In this document: positions 25,958 to 33,679 of the stretch, in pieces
Layout: each line of letters starts with the position of its first letter
Numbering within the stretch: position 1 is the first letter of the stretch
Assembly (NCBI RefSeq): GCF_001293525.1
Contig: NZ_BBYR01000007.1
Location: 62,001-126,000 of the forward strand
DNA: 64,000 bases
From: Pseudideonella sakaiensis
GTDB lineage: Bacteria > Pseudomonadota > Gammaproteobacteria > Burkholderiales > Burkholderiaceae_C
Direction: 5' to 3'
The notes under the pieces: generated by a model
What the model saw: the letters and a program-made list of their open reading frames with translations, nothing else
What the model was told of the DNA's origin: nothing
The model's database searches: none
Position numbers and translations under genes: made by a program

Positions 25958-26596
25958 ATGCAACTGCTGGCCAACACCACCTCGCCCTTCGTGCGCATCG
26001 CCCGCATCGCGCTGGCCGAGAAGGGCCTCGCGATCGAGCCCACCCTGGTCGACCCGTGGGCCGACGACCCGCGGCTGCGCGCGGCAAACGCCGCCACGCG
26101 CGTGCCGACGCTGCTGCTGGACGACGGCACGGCGCTGACCGAGAGCCTGCTGATCGTGCACTGGCTGGAGCTGCAGCGGCCCGCGCCGGACTGGCCCAGC
26201 CTGGTCGGCGGCCCCGACGCCGCGCGCGCGGCGGGCGTGCTGGCGCGCGCCGGCATCGCGCTCGGCGCGATCGACGCGTCGGTGCACACCATCATCACCC
26301 GCAAGGTGACCGCGCCGGTGCTGTTCGACGAGACGCCGGTCGGCCTGCGGCGGCGGCGCAGCATGGTGGAGGGGCTGCAGCGGCTGGACGCGCTGGCCGA
26401 TCGCATGGCGCCCGGGACGCCGGCCGGCACCGCGCCCACGCTGGACGCGATCTGTGCGGTGACGCTGTTCGACTACCAGCAGTTCCGCTACGCCGACCAG
26501 CCCTGGCTGCCCGCCACGCCGCGGCTGCGCGCGCTGGCCGAGGCCTGGCGCACGCGGCCCTCGTTCGCCGCGACGATGCCGTTCGTGCCGGCCTGA
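25958..26596 (+). CDS. glutathione S-transferase family protein
   Basis: A 212-residue GST with the usual two domains. The N-terminal thioredoxin-like part reads LLANTTSPFVRIARIALAEKGL, where the Ser/Thr-Ser-Pro loop is the catalytic region, then RVPTLLLDDGTALTESLLIV, the glutathione-binding VPxL and TES motifs. The C-terminal helical domain (about 90-205) contains DAICAVTLFDYQQFRY. It ends the operon that begins with the LIV-type receptor. Stop is followed by a hairpin shared with the convergent LysR gene. Confidence 0.87.
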   Translation: MQLLANTTSPFVRIARIALAEKGLAIEPTLVDPWADDPRLRAANAATRVPTLLLDDGTALTESLLIVHWLELQRPAPDWPSLVGGPDAARAAGVLARAGIALGAIDASVHTIITRKVTAPVLFDETPVGLRRRRSMVEGLQRLDALADRMAPGTPAGTAPTLDAICAVTLFDYQQFRYADQPWLPATPRLRALAEAWRTRPSFAATMPFVPA

Positions 26597-26602
26597 GGCC
26601 GC

Positions 26603-26631
26603 GACGCGGCCCCAGGGGGCCGGGCCGCGTC
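26603..26631. terminator. hairpin between convergent GST and LysR genes
   Basis: A 10-bp perfect stem (GACGCGGCCC / GGGCCGCGTC) with a 9-nt loop sits in the 33-bp gap between the two stop codons and overlaps the LysR stop. It can end both transcripts. No U-tract is present. Confidence 0.55.
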
Positions 26632-27568
26632 AGGCCGCCCGCGATCCGTCCACCCGCACCGACCCGGCCTCCGGTTCCGCGCAGGCCTCCAGGTGTGCCG
26701 CGAGCAGTCCCAGCGGCGTCTGCCGCGGCGGCTGCGCGCGCAGCACCAGCTGCATGCGGCGCAGCGCCCAGTCGTCGCGCAGTGGCAGCACCTTCAGCCG
26801 CATGTCCTCGGCGAAGCTGCGCGCCGCCTCCAGCGGCAGCACGCCGATCCCGAGTTCCGCCTGCACTGCGCGGCACACCGCCTCGAAGCTGCGCACCTGC
26901 ACGCGCAGCGCCATCGGGCGCAGCTGCTGTGCCGCCTGCGCGGTGAGCAGGCGCGTCAGCGTGCTGCTGCCCTCGAGGCCGACCAGGTCGCGCTCGAGCA
27001 GGTCGGCGAAGTCCAGCGCCTCGCCGTCCAGCGGATCCTCGCGCCGCACGACCGCGGCCAGCCGGTCGTGGCGGTAGGGCCGGCACCACAGGCCGCCGGT
27101 GTCGCAGCCCTCGACGACAACGCCAAGGTCGGCCTCGCCGCTCTTCACGCGCGCCACCGCCTCCTCGCTCCAGCACTCCTCCAGCATGATCCGCACGCCG
27201 GCGTGCGCCGCCTGGAAGCCGGCCACGTCGCGCGGCAGGAACTGCGTCATCGCGGAGGTGTTGCCGTGGATGCGCAGCACCGCGTGCCGGCCGGAGGCGT
27301 AGTTGCCCATCTCGGCCCGCATGTGGTGCACGCCGGCCAGCACCTCGCGCGCCAGCTGCAGCAGCCGTTCGCCGGCCGGCGTCGTCTGCAGGCCGCGCGA
27401 GTGGCGCTCGAACAGCTGCGCGTGGAACTGGTGCTCCAGCAGCGACAGGCGCCGGCTGGCCGCGGGCACGGTGATGTGGCTGGCCTCGGCGGCACGCGTC
27501 AGGTTGCCCATTTCGGCGGCCCGCACGAACAGGGCCAGGGAATCGAGGTCCGGCAGCATCGGCGGCAT
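26630..27568 (-). CDS. LysR-family transcriptional regulator
   Basis: A 312-residue full-length LysR regulator. The N-terminal winged helix (about 8-66) has LALFVRAAEMGNLTRAAEASHITVPAASRRLSLLE spacing (key residues only) and the QLFERHSRGLQTTPAGE wing. The effector domain (about 93-300) is complete. The first ATG (27568) is used here; a second Met three codons later is equally possible and neither has a clear ribosome-binding site. It is divergent from the aldehyde dehydrogenase gene with a LysR-type box between them, so it probably controls that gene, perhaps also the convergent transport operon. Confidence 0.9.
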   Translation of the reverse strand: MPPMLPDLDSLALFVRAAEMGNLTRAAEASHITVPAASRRLSLLEHQFHAQLFERHSRGLQTTPAGERLLQLAREVLAGVHHMRAEMGNYASGRHAVLRIHGNTSAMTQFLPRDVAGFQAAHAGVRIMLEECWSEEAVARVKSGEADLGVVVEGCDTGGLWCRPYRHDRLAAVVRREDPLDGEALDFADLLERDLVGLEGSSTLTRLLTAQAAQQLRPMALRVQVRSFEAVCRAVQAELGIGVLPLEAARSFAEDMRLKVLPLRDDWALRRMQLVLRAQPPRQTPLGLLAAHLEACAEPEAGSVRVDGSRAA

Positions 27569-27588
27569 TCTGGCCGGGCGGCGCCCGG

Positions 27589-27605
27589 CTTGCACTGCAG
27601 GCAAG
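27589..27605. promoter_or_regulatory. candidate LysR box (CTTGC-N7-GCAAG)
   Basis: A perfect inverted repeat, CTTGC and GCAAG separated by 7 bp, lies in the 129-bp region between the divergent LysR and aldehyde dehydrogenase genes. It contains the T-N11-A core that LysR regulators recognise. It is 21 bp from the LysR start, the place expected for autoregulation. Confidence 0.6.
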
Positions 27606-27697
27606 TCCCCGTTGCCGTTTTTCCAATGGCCCGGCAGGTCGCTCCTGCCTAGAGTGCGTGCAGGCCGCGCACCGGGCGCGCGGCACGGGGACGAGAC

Positions 27698-29131
27698 ATG
27701 AAGCAGATGTTCATCGGCGGGCGCTGGATCGACGCCCGCGACGGCCGCAGCCTGCCGGTGGTGGCACCGGCCGACGGCGAGGCCTTCGAGCAGATTGCGC
27801 GCGGGGGCGCGCACGAGGTCGACCTCGCGGTGGCTGCCGCGCGTGCGGCGCTGGACGGTCCCTGGGGCCGGCTGAACCCGACCGAGCGCGGCCGGCTGCT
27901 GATGAAGATCGGCCAGGCGGTGGCCGACCACGAGGAGGAACTGGCCCGCCTCGAGGCGCGCGACACCGGCAAGCCGATGAGTACCGCGCGCAACGACATC
28001 AAGGTGCTGGCCCGCTACTTCGAGTTCTACGGCAGCGCCGCCGACAAGGTGCACGGCGAGACCATTCCCTTCCTCGCCGGCCACCAGGTCTCGCTGCTGC
28101 GCGAGCCGCTGGGCGTGACGGCCCACATCATTCCGTGGAACTACCCGGCGCAGATGCTCGGCCGCACCGTCGCGCCGGCGCTGGCCATGGGCAACGCGGT
28201 GGTGCTGAAGCCGGCCGAGGACACCTCGCTGTCGGCGCTGCGCGTGGCCGAGCTGGCCGCCGGCGCCGGGCTGCCCGATGGCGTGCTGAACGTCGTCACC
28301 GGGCTGGGCGAGGAGGCCGGCGCCGCGCTGGCCGGCCACCCGGGCATCAACTTCATCTCCTTCACCGGCTCCAACGAGGTCGGCACGCTGGTGCAGCAGG
28401 CGGCCGCGCGCAACGCGGTGAAGTGCGTGCTCGAGCTGGGCGGCAAGTCGCCGCAGATCGTCTTCGACGACGTCGACCTCGAGCGTGCGGTGCCCATCAT
28501 CGTGCGCGCGATCGTGCAGAACGCCGGCCAGACCTGCACCGCCGGCAGCCGCCTGCTGGTGCAGCGCAGCGCCTACGAGCGCGTGCTCGGCCGCGTCGCC
28601 GAGGCCTACGCGAAGGTGCGCGTCGGCACGCCCGAGATGGACCTGGACTGCGGCCCGGTGATGAACCCCGCCCAGCAGCGCCGCGTGCAGCGCTACATCG
28701 ACCAGGCGCGCGCCTCCGGCGTGCCGGTGCTCGCCGAAGGCAGCGTCGCCGACGGCGCGCCGCCCACCGGCTACTACGTGCGCCCCACGCTCTTCGGCCC
28801 GGTGCCGCGCGACCACGCGCTGGCCTGCGAGGAGGTCTTCGGCCCGGTGCTGGCCGCGCTGCCCTTCGACGACGAGGCCGATGCCATCCGCCTCGCCAAC
28901 GGCACCGACTACGGCCTGCTCGCCGCCGTCTGGACGGAGAACGCCGGCCGCCTGGTCCGCGTCGCCAAGGCCGTGCACGCCGGTCAGGTCTTCATGAACT
29001 GCTACGGCGCCGGCGGCGGCGTCGAGCTGCCCTTCGGCGGCACCAAGCGCAGCGGCCACGGCCGCGAGAAGGGGCTGCTCGCGCTGGAAGAGGTCAGCAC
29101 GACCAAGACCTTGGTGCACTTCCACGGCTGA
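27698..29131 (+). CDS. NAD(P)-dependent aldehyde dehydrogenase
   Basis: A 477-residue aldehyde dehydrogenase of the superfamily that oxidises aldehydes to acids. The cofactor segment IIPWNYPAQM, the general-base Glu246 in VLELGGKSPQIV, the nucleophile Cys280 in NAGQTCTAGSRLLV, and the EVFGPVLAALPF motif are all present. Length is normal. It is divergent from a LysR regulator with a shared promoter containing a LysR box. The actual substrate cannot be told from sequence; the setting suggests the last step of a catabolic route. Confidence 0.93.
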   Translation: MKQMFIGGRWIDARDGRSLPVVAPADGEAFEQIARGGAHEVDLAVAAARAALDGPWGRLNPTERGRLLMKIGQAVADHEEELARLEARDTGKPMSTARNDIKVLARYFEFYGSAADKVHGETIPFLAGHQVSLLREPLGVTAHIIPWNYPAQMLGRTVAPALAMGNAVVLKPAEDTSLSALRVAELAAGAGLPDGVLNVVTGLGEEAGAALAGHPGINFISFTGSNEVGTLVQQAAARNAVKCVLELGGKSPQIVFDDVDLERAVPIIVRAIVQNAGQTCTAGSRLLVQRSAYERVLGRVAEAYAKVRVGTPEMDLDCGPVMNPAQQRRVQRYIDQARASGVPVLAEGSVADGAPPTGYYVRPTLFGPVPRDHALACEEVFGPVLAALPFDDEADAIRLANGTDYGLLAAVWTENAGRLVRVAKAVHAGQVFMNCYGAGGGVELPFGGTKRSGHGREKGLLALEEVSTTKTLVHFHG

Positions 29132-29135
29132 AGCG

Positions 29136-29151
29136 GGGGGCGGCGGCCCCC
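29136..29151 (+). terminator. terminator-like hairpin after the aldehyde dehydrogenase gene
   Basis: Stem GGGGGC / GCCCCC with a GGCG loop begins 4 bp after the stop codon. Short but entirely G-C. No U-tract follows. Confidence 0.4.
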
Positions 29152-29211
29152 GGGGCGCATCCCTGCGGCGCACGACGGGCCGAGGCGGAACGAGCAGCTC
29201 GGTGCGCGCGA

Positions 29212-29277
29212 GCGGATACATCCGCTTGCGGTTTTCCCGCGCATTTGTATCAAATGGGCGAAACGCACATTTAGAAT
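29212..29277 (+). promoter_or_regulatory. upstream region of the DUF5666 operon with two palindromes
   Basis: Two perfect palindromes lie here: GCGGAT-AC-ATCCGC (29212-29225) and ATTTG-TAT-CAAAT (29243-29255). Further on is a -10-like TAGAAT (29272-29277), about 70 bp before the DUF5666 start. The stretch is visibly richer in A/T than its surroundings. The palindromes are plausible operator sites; the best -35 candidate (TTGTAT, 29245-29250) has a long 21-bp spacer, so the exact promoter is uncertain. Confidence 0.45.
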
Positions 29278-29347
29278 GCATCCTGTCGCCTGCTGGCGAC
29301 CGTCCGTCCCGCAGGCCCTGCGCCCCGCCCCGTCCGAGGAGTCCCCG

Positions 29348-30700
29348 ATGTCCGCCCGTCCGCTGTCCCCGTCCCTGTCCCTGTCCCGCCCCCGTGGCGC
29401 CCTGCCTCCGTCCGGCGCACGTCCGCCTGCGCGGCGCCTGCTCCCGCTGGTGGCCGCGCTGTCGCTGCTCTGCAGTGCCTGCGGCGGTGGCGGCGGTGGT
29501 GGCGCCGTGGCCGATGCCGGTGGCGCCACCGCGGCGCCGAGCGGCGCCACGCCCGCACCCACGGCCACCGCCTATGCGGCCGGGCCGGTCAGCGGTCTCG
29601 GCTCGGTAATCGTCAACGGCGTGCGCTACGACGACAGCGCCGCCCGTGTGGTCGGCGACGACGACGTGGTGCGCAGCGGCGACGACCGCCGGCTGCGCCT
29701 GGGCATGCAGGTCGAGATCGGCAGCGGTGCCGTCGACGACACGACGGGCCGGGCCCGGGCCGAGTCGATCCGCGTCGTGAGCGAGCTGGTCGGCCGCGTC
29801 GAGGCGGTGCAGCGCGACGCGTCCGGCGCGCTGCAGTCCTTCACCGTGCTGGGCCAGACCGTGCGCATCCAGCGGCCCGGCACGGTCGTGGACGATTCGC
29901 TGACCGGCGGGCTGGCCGCGATCGTGCCCGGCCTGCTGGTCGAGGTGCATGCCCGGCGCGACGGCAACGTCTACCTGGCCACGGCGATCGAGGCGCGCAG
30001 CGCCGCCGCGGTCACGCGTTTCAAGCTGCGCGGCGTGATCGGCAGCGTCGACACCGCGATCCGCCGCTTCACCATCGGCAGCGCCAGCTTCTCCTACGCC
30101 GGCACGGCCGCCGCGGCGCTGGCGGCCACGCCGGCGGTCGGGCTCGCGGTGCGCCTCGAGCTGGCCACCGCGGTGCCGGCCTCGGGCGTGTTCGAGGTGC
30201 TGGCGCTGCGGCCGGCGCAGCGCGGCGCGGCCGGCCTGACCGCCGCCGCGGCGGCCGGCGATGCGCGGCTGCGCGGCACGATCACGCGTGCGATCGCCGA
30301 CGGCCAGTTCGAGCTGGACGGGCTGACCGTGCGGATCGACGCGTCGACCCGCCTCGACAAGCTGAGCGCCGCCGGCCTGGTGGCCGGCGTGACGGTCGAC
30401 GTGCGCGGCGTGCTGCAGGGCAGCGTGCTGCAGGCCAGCCGCATCTCGCTGCGCGGTGGCGGCGAGCTCGGTGCCGGCCTGGAGGACAGCGGCGGCGTGG
30501 AACTGCACGGCCTGGCCGGCGACATCGACCGCAGCGCGCGCCGCTTCACGCTGACGCACGCCGGCGGCACCCGTTACACCGTGACCTACCCGGCGGCCTT
30601 CGACGCCGTCGTCGCGGCGGCCGCGAGGCTGGAGGTCAAGGGCACGCTCGATGCCGACGGGCGCAGCATCCAGGCCACTCGCATCCAGCGCGAGGACTGA
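29348..30700 (+). CDS. DUF5666 lipoprotein (first of two)
   Basis: A 450-residue predicted lipoprotein. The N-terminus has a basic stretch, a hydrophobic helix and a lipobox (LCSAC, Cys at about residue 45) followed by a glycine run. The rest is made of four to five repeated beta-rich units of about 70 residues with the pattern RGxI-xxxD-xxxFxL-xGxxVxI-xTxxxx-LxxGxxVxVxG-xxxxGxLxAxxI, which is the DUF5666 repeat. The first unit contains GLGSVIVNGVRYDD, shared nearly word for word with the protein at 31912. GAGGAG precedes the ATG. The family has no known function; secretion and repeats suggest a surface or periplasmic scaffold. Confidence 0.82.
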   Translation: MSARPLSPSLSLSRPRGALPPSGARPPARRLLPLVAALSLLCSACGGGGGGGAVADAGGATAAPSGATPAPTATAYAAGPVSGLGSVIVNGVRYDDSAARVVGDDDVVRSGDDRRLRLGMQVEIGSGAVDDTTGRARAESIRVVSELVGRVEAVQRDASGALQSFTVLGQTVRIQRPGTVVDDSLTGGLAAIVPGLLVEVHARRDGNVYLATAIEARSAAAVTRFKLRGVIGSVDTAIRRFTIGSASFSYAGTAAAALAATPAVGLAVRLELATAVPASGVFEVLALRPAQRGAAGLTAAAAAGDARLRGTITRAIADGQFELDGLTVRIDASTRLDKLSAAGLVAGVTVDVRGVLQGSVLQASRISLRGGGELGAGLEDSGGVELHGLAGDIDRSARRFTLTHAGGTRYTVTYPAAFDAVVAAAARLEVKGTLDADGRSIQATRIQRED

Positions 30701-30754
30701 TCCCGGCCCCGGGGCCCGCACAATCGGGGCCCCGCCGCCCGCCCCCCGTCCCGC

Positions 30755-31915
30755 GTGCCTTCCTCGAGCCGACCGCCCGGTGCGCCGCTGCCGCCTCCGC
30801 CGTCGCGCGGCCGCACCGGGCCAGCCCCGGCGCCGGCCGGCGCGCTGCCGGGTGCCACGGCCGAAGCGGGCCGGCGCAAGCTCGAAGGGGGCGCCGCGGA
30901 GCCCGCGCACGGGCCGGCCCGCGCTGCTGCCGCGCCGCCGGCCGCTGCGGCGCCGGGCGGTCTCGAGGCGGCGCTGCAGGCCGTGCTGCGGCCGCTCGCC
31001 GAGCTCGCGGTCGCCCGCGGCCTGCCGCACGCGCTGCTCGACGAGCTGCTGCGCCGCCGACTCGTGCAGGTCGCCCACGCGGCCCACCCGACGCTGCCGG
31101 AGCACCGCCGCGTGAGCCGCATCAGCAGCGCGACCGGCCTGAACCGGCGCGAGGTCACCCGGCTGCTGCAGGCGCCGGCCGGGCCGGTGCCGGTGCGGCT
31201 GCCCGTCAACGAGCTGTTCGCCCACTGGCTGACCGATCCGGCCTGCCGGGGGCCCGATGGCGAGCCGGCCGAGCTGCCGCGGCTGGGCCCGGCGCCGAGC
31301 TTCGAAAGCCTGGCGCAGGACACCAGCCGCGACGTGCACCCGCGCAGCCTGCTGGAACAGCTGCTGCGCCTCGGCCTGGCCGAGCACGACGAGGAGACTG
31401 ACCGCGTGCGCCTGACCCGCCGCTCCTTCGTGCCCGCGCACGACGACGCGGGCCTGCTGCGCTTCCTCGGCGAGAACGTCGGCGACCACCTGTCGGCGGC
31501 GGTGGCCAACGTGCTCAGCCCCGAGGCACGCAAGCCGCACTTCGAGCAGGCGGTGTTCGGCCAGGGCCTGCCCGAGGCCGCGTTGCCGCCGCTGCGCGAC
31601 GCGGTGCGCCGGCACTGGCGCGCGCTGGTCGACGAGCTGGTGCCGATGATCGAGCAGGCCGTCGCGCAGGCGGCCGAGGCCCCGGCCGCCGCCGCCGCCG
31701 CCGCCGCGCCGCCGCCGATGCGCCGCGTGCGCATCGGGCTGTACACCTTCCACGCCCCGGCGCCCGCGCCGGCCGACCCCGCGCCCGCGCCGGCCGGTCC
31801 GGCGGCAGCAGCCGGCGCTGCCGCACCGGCCATGCAGGCCGCGCCGCGTGCCCGTGCGCGCCGTCGCGATCCTTCGACCGTCCCACTGCCCCCCGTCCCG
31901 GACGACGCCCCATGA
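30755..31915 (+). CDS. DUF6502 family protein, possible DNA-binding regulator
   Basis: A 386-residue cytoplasmic protein starting with GTG. After a Pro/Ala-rich N-terminal 65 residues comes the DUF6502 core: LAELAVARGLPHALLDELLRR, then VSRISSATGLNRREVTRLLQ, which reads as a helix-turn-helix, and ending FLGENVGDHLSAAVANV and the RRHWRALVDELVPMIEQ helix. The C-terminus is again Ala/Pro-rich around MRRVRIGLYTFHAP. It is flanked by two DUF5666 lipoprotein genes and overlaps the second (ATGA). The family is uncharacterised; a transcription-factor role is inferred from the helix-turn-helix alone. Confidence 0.8.
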   Translation: MPSSSRPPGAPLPPPPSRGRTGPAPAPAGALPGATAEAGRRKLEGGAAEPAHGPARAAAAPPAAAAPGGLEAALQAVLRPLAELAVARGLPHALLDELLRRRLVQVAHAAHPTLPEHRRVSRISSATGLNRREVTRLLQAPAGPVPVRLPVNELFAHWLTDPACRGPDGEPAELPRLGPAPSFESLAQDTSRDVHPRSLLEQLLRLGLAEHDEETDRVRLTRRSFVPAHDDAGLLRFLGENVGDHLSAAVANVLSPEARKPHFEQAVFGQGLPEAALPPLRDAVRRHWRALVDELVPMIEQAVAQAAEAPAAAAAAAAPPPMRRVRIGLYTFHAPAPAPADPAPAPAGPAAAAGAAAPAMQAAPRARARRRDPSTVPLPPVPDDAP

Positions 31916-33201
31916 GCCCAGACCCCTCTGCCGGAGCGACGGCCCCCGGCCGCTCCTTGTCCGCCCCGCGTGGCGCCTGCGACACGACCGAGGCCCCTGG
32001 CGCCAACCGCGCGCCCGAGGGCGCCGGCGAACCCGACGCGGCGCGCCGCCGCCTGTTGTCGGCCGGCCTCGCCTGGGCCGCCGGCCCGGCGCTGCTCGCG
32101 GCCCTGCCGGGCTGCGGCGGCGGCGCGGGCGTCGGCGGCACCGGCGACACCGCCGGCAGTTTCTCGTCCGGCGCGATCTCGGGCTTCGGCTCGGTGATCG
32201 TCAACGGGGTCCGCTACGACGAACGCGGCGCGCGCATCGAGGACGACGCGGGCCGCCCGCGCGCCGCCGCGGACCTGCGGCTCGGCATGGTCACCGAGAT
32301 CGACGCGGGCCCGGTGCAGCGCGACGCGGCCGGCCAGCTGCTCGCGGTCGCCGAGCGGGTGCGCATCGCCAGCGAGCTGAGCGGGCCGGTGGCCGCGCTG
32401 CTGCCGCCCGACGCCTTCGTCGTGCTCGGCCAGACCGTGCGCATCAGCGTCGCCACCGTGGTCGACGAGCGCATGGCCGGCGGACTGCTGGCCGGGCTCG
32501 CGGTCGAGGTGCACGGCTACTCCGACGGCAGCGCGCTGGTGGCCACGCGCATCGAGCCGGCCTCGCAGCCCGGCGAGCCCAAGCTGCGCGGCATCGTCGC
32601 CGGGCTGGACCGGGCGGCCCAGACCTTCCGCATCGGCGGCCAGGCTTTCCGCTATGCCGGTGCGAGCGGCATCCCGGCCGACCTCGCCGACGGCCGCTAC
32701 GTGCGCCTCGCGCTGGCGCCCGCGCCGCTGGACGGTCGCTGGCCGGTGACGGCCTTCCGCAGCGCGCAGGCCAGCCTGCCGGCCGGCGCCGAGGCCAAGC
32801 TGGAGGGCCGCATCACGCGCTTCGACGGCCTGGCCGGCCTGGCGGTGAACGGCCAGCCGGTGGACGCAAGCGGGGTGCCGCTGCCGGGCCTGGCGCTGGG
32901 CGTGCGGGTCGAGGTGGAGGGGCCGGTCAGCGGCGGCGTGCTGCGGGCCACGCGCTTGCGCATCGAGACGGAGGATTCCGTGCGCAGCGAGGGCGTGGAC
33001 CTGCGCGGCCCGATCACCGCACTCGACCGCGGCCTGCGCCGCTTCGTGCTGCGCGGCAGCAGCGTCGACTATTCGGGCGCGGGCATCCGCTACGACGATG
33101 GCAGCGAGGCCGACCTCGCGGTCGGCCGCACGGTCGAGGTGCGCGGCAGCCTGTCTGCCGACGGCACGCGCGTGCTGGCCAGCCGGATCCGCATCGGCTA
33201 G
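31912..33201 (+). CDS. DUF5666 lipoprotein (second of two)
   Basis: A 429-residue paralogue of the protein at 29348. The N-terminus carries RRRLLSAGLAWAAG, a twin-arginine-like start, then a lipobox LPGC at about residue 64. The beta-repeat region starts GFGSVIVNGVRYDE and ends RIRIG. Similar repeat architecture, different order and length. Its ATG overlaps the stop of the DUF6502 gene. The TAG stop is part of a CTAG that is the target-site duplication of the insertion-sequence remnant directly downstream, so the insertion just spared the gene's end. Confidence 0.8.
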   Translation: MSPDPSAGATAPGRSLSAPRGACDTTEAPGANRAPEGAGEPDAARRRLLSAGLAWAAGPALLAALPGCGGGAGVGGTGDTAGSFSSGAISGFGSVIVNGVRYDERGARIEDDAGRPRAAADLRLGMVTEIDAGPVQRDAAGQLLAVAERVRIASELSGPVAALLPPDAFVVLGQTVRISVATVVDERMAGGLLAGLAVEVHGYSDGSALVATRIEPASQPGEPKLRGIVAGLDRAAQTFRIGGQAFRYAGASGIPADLADGRYVRLALAPAPLDGRWPVTAFRSAQASLPAGAEAKLEGRITRFDGLAGLAVNGQPVDASGVPLPGLALGVRVEVEGPVSGGVLRATRLRIETEDSVRSEGVDLRGPITALDRGLRRFVLRGSSVDYSGAGIRYDDGSEADLAVGRTVEVRGSLSADGTRVLASRIRIG

Positions 33202-33261
33202 GAGTCCGCGCGGCAGAAGCCGCGCAGCCTCCTAGCCTGCGGCTGTACGCACGGCTCCCCC

Positions 33262-33328
33262 GAGCCCCCTCCGGGAGGGGGCTCCAGCGCGTTCGACGGC
33301 TCCCACCAGCCTCCCTCCACGAGGGAGG
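33262..33328. terminator. two strong hairpins inside the insertion-sequence remnant
   Basis: First hairpin: GAGCCCCCTC (33262-33271) and GAGGGGGCTC (33275-33284) with a 3-nt loop. Second: CCTCCCTC (33310-33317) and GAGGGAGG (33321-33328), also with a 3-nt loop. They lie between the convergent DUF5666 and puhE genes and probably act as a terminator for the DUF5666 operon; they may equally protect the element from outside transcription. Confidence 0.55.
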
Positions 33329-33370
33329 ATCCAGTCAGTCTGACGATTGCTTTGCCGCCGTTCAGGCCGT

Positions 33371-33653
33371 TCAGCCTGCGCTGAGCGCTGCCATTCGCCG
33401 CAGGTTCAGCGCCATGCACACGAGCTTCCACTCGGCCCGCACCCGGTGAAGCCCCCGCAGGCTGAACTGCCGGAACCCCGGCACGTTCTTGTGATGTGCG
33501 CGGACTCATCCACCGCGGTTTGCGCGTCGTACGCCGGGATGGCCGCCAGCCGCTGTTCGCGCCGCTCGATCTCCGCCGGCAGGTCCAGCTCCAGCTCGTT
33601 GACCTCGGCCTCGTCGGTGGCCTTGGCCCTGGCCAGCAGCGCGTCGATCTGGA
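33371..33653 (-). pseudogene. transposase remnant, N-terminus missing, internal deletion and frameshift
   Basis: On the minus strand two pieces of a DDE transposase can be read. The upstream piece (about 33653-33490) contains FQIDALLARAKATDEAEV and LPAEIERREQRLAAI, then YDAQTAVDES, two segments that in complete IS1182-type transposases are about a hundred residues apart, so they have been joined by deletion. The second piece is in another frame and reads HKNVPGFRQFSLRGLHRVR and AEWKLVCMALNLRRM, ending at a TGA at 33371; this is the usual transposase C-terminus. No start codon remains. It cannot make an active enzyme. Confidence 0.8.
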
Positions 33654-33679
33654 ACTACCCGGTTCTGCCGCGCGGACGC

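Larger units (their letters stand above)
33202..33679 (-). mobile_element. internally deleted insertion sequence (IS1182-like) with intact ends
   Basis: This 478-bp element is bounded by 17-bp terminal inverted repeats (GAGTCCGCGCGGCAGAA at 33202-33218 and its reverse complement, 16/17 matches, at 33663-33679) and flanked by a CTAG duplication (33198-33201 and 33680-33683). Inside is a broken transposase gene and two strong hairpins. A full element of this type would be about 1.5-1.9 kb, so most of the interior has been lost. The family name rests on recognisable transposase pieces, from memory of typical sequences. The CTAG copies supply the TAG stops of both flanking genes. Confidence 0.8.

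Noticed and set aside
26630-31753. A 1707-codon open frame on the minus strand covering aldehyde dehydrogenase and DUF5666 genes
   Set aside because: Only its 3' part (to 27568) is the LysR gene. The rest has the His/Gln/Arg/Ala-rich composition typical of antisense shadows in G+C-rich DNA and lies under well-supported genes.
33362-33660. A real protein-coding gene on the plus strand in this region
   Set aside because: Minus-strand transposase fragments in two frames explain the similarity; plus-strand frames have no recognisable domain.
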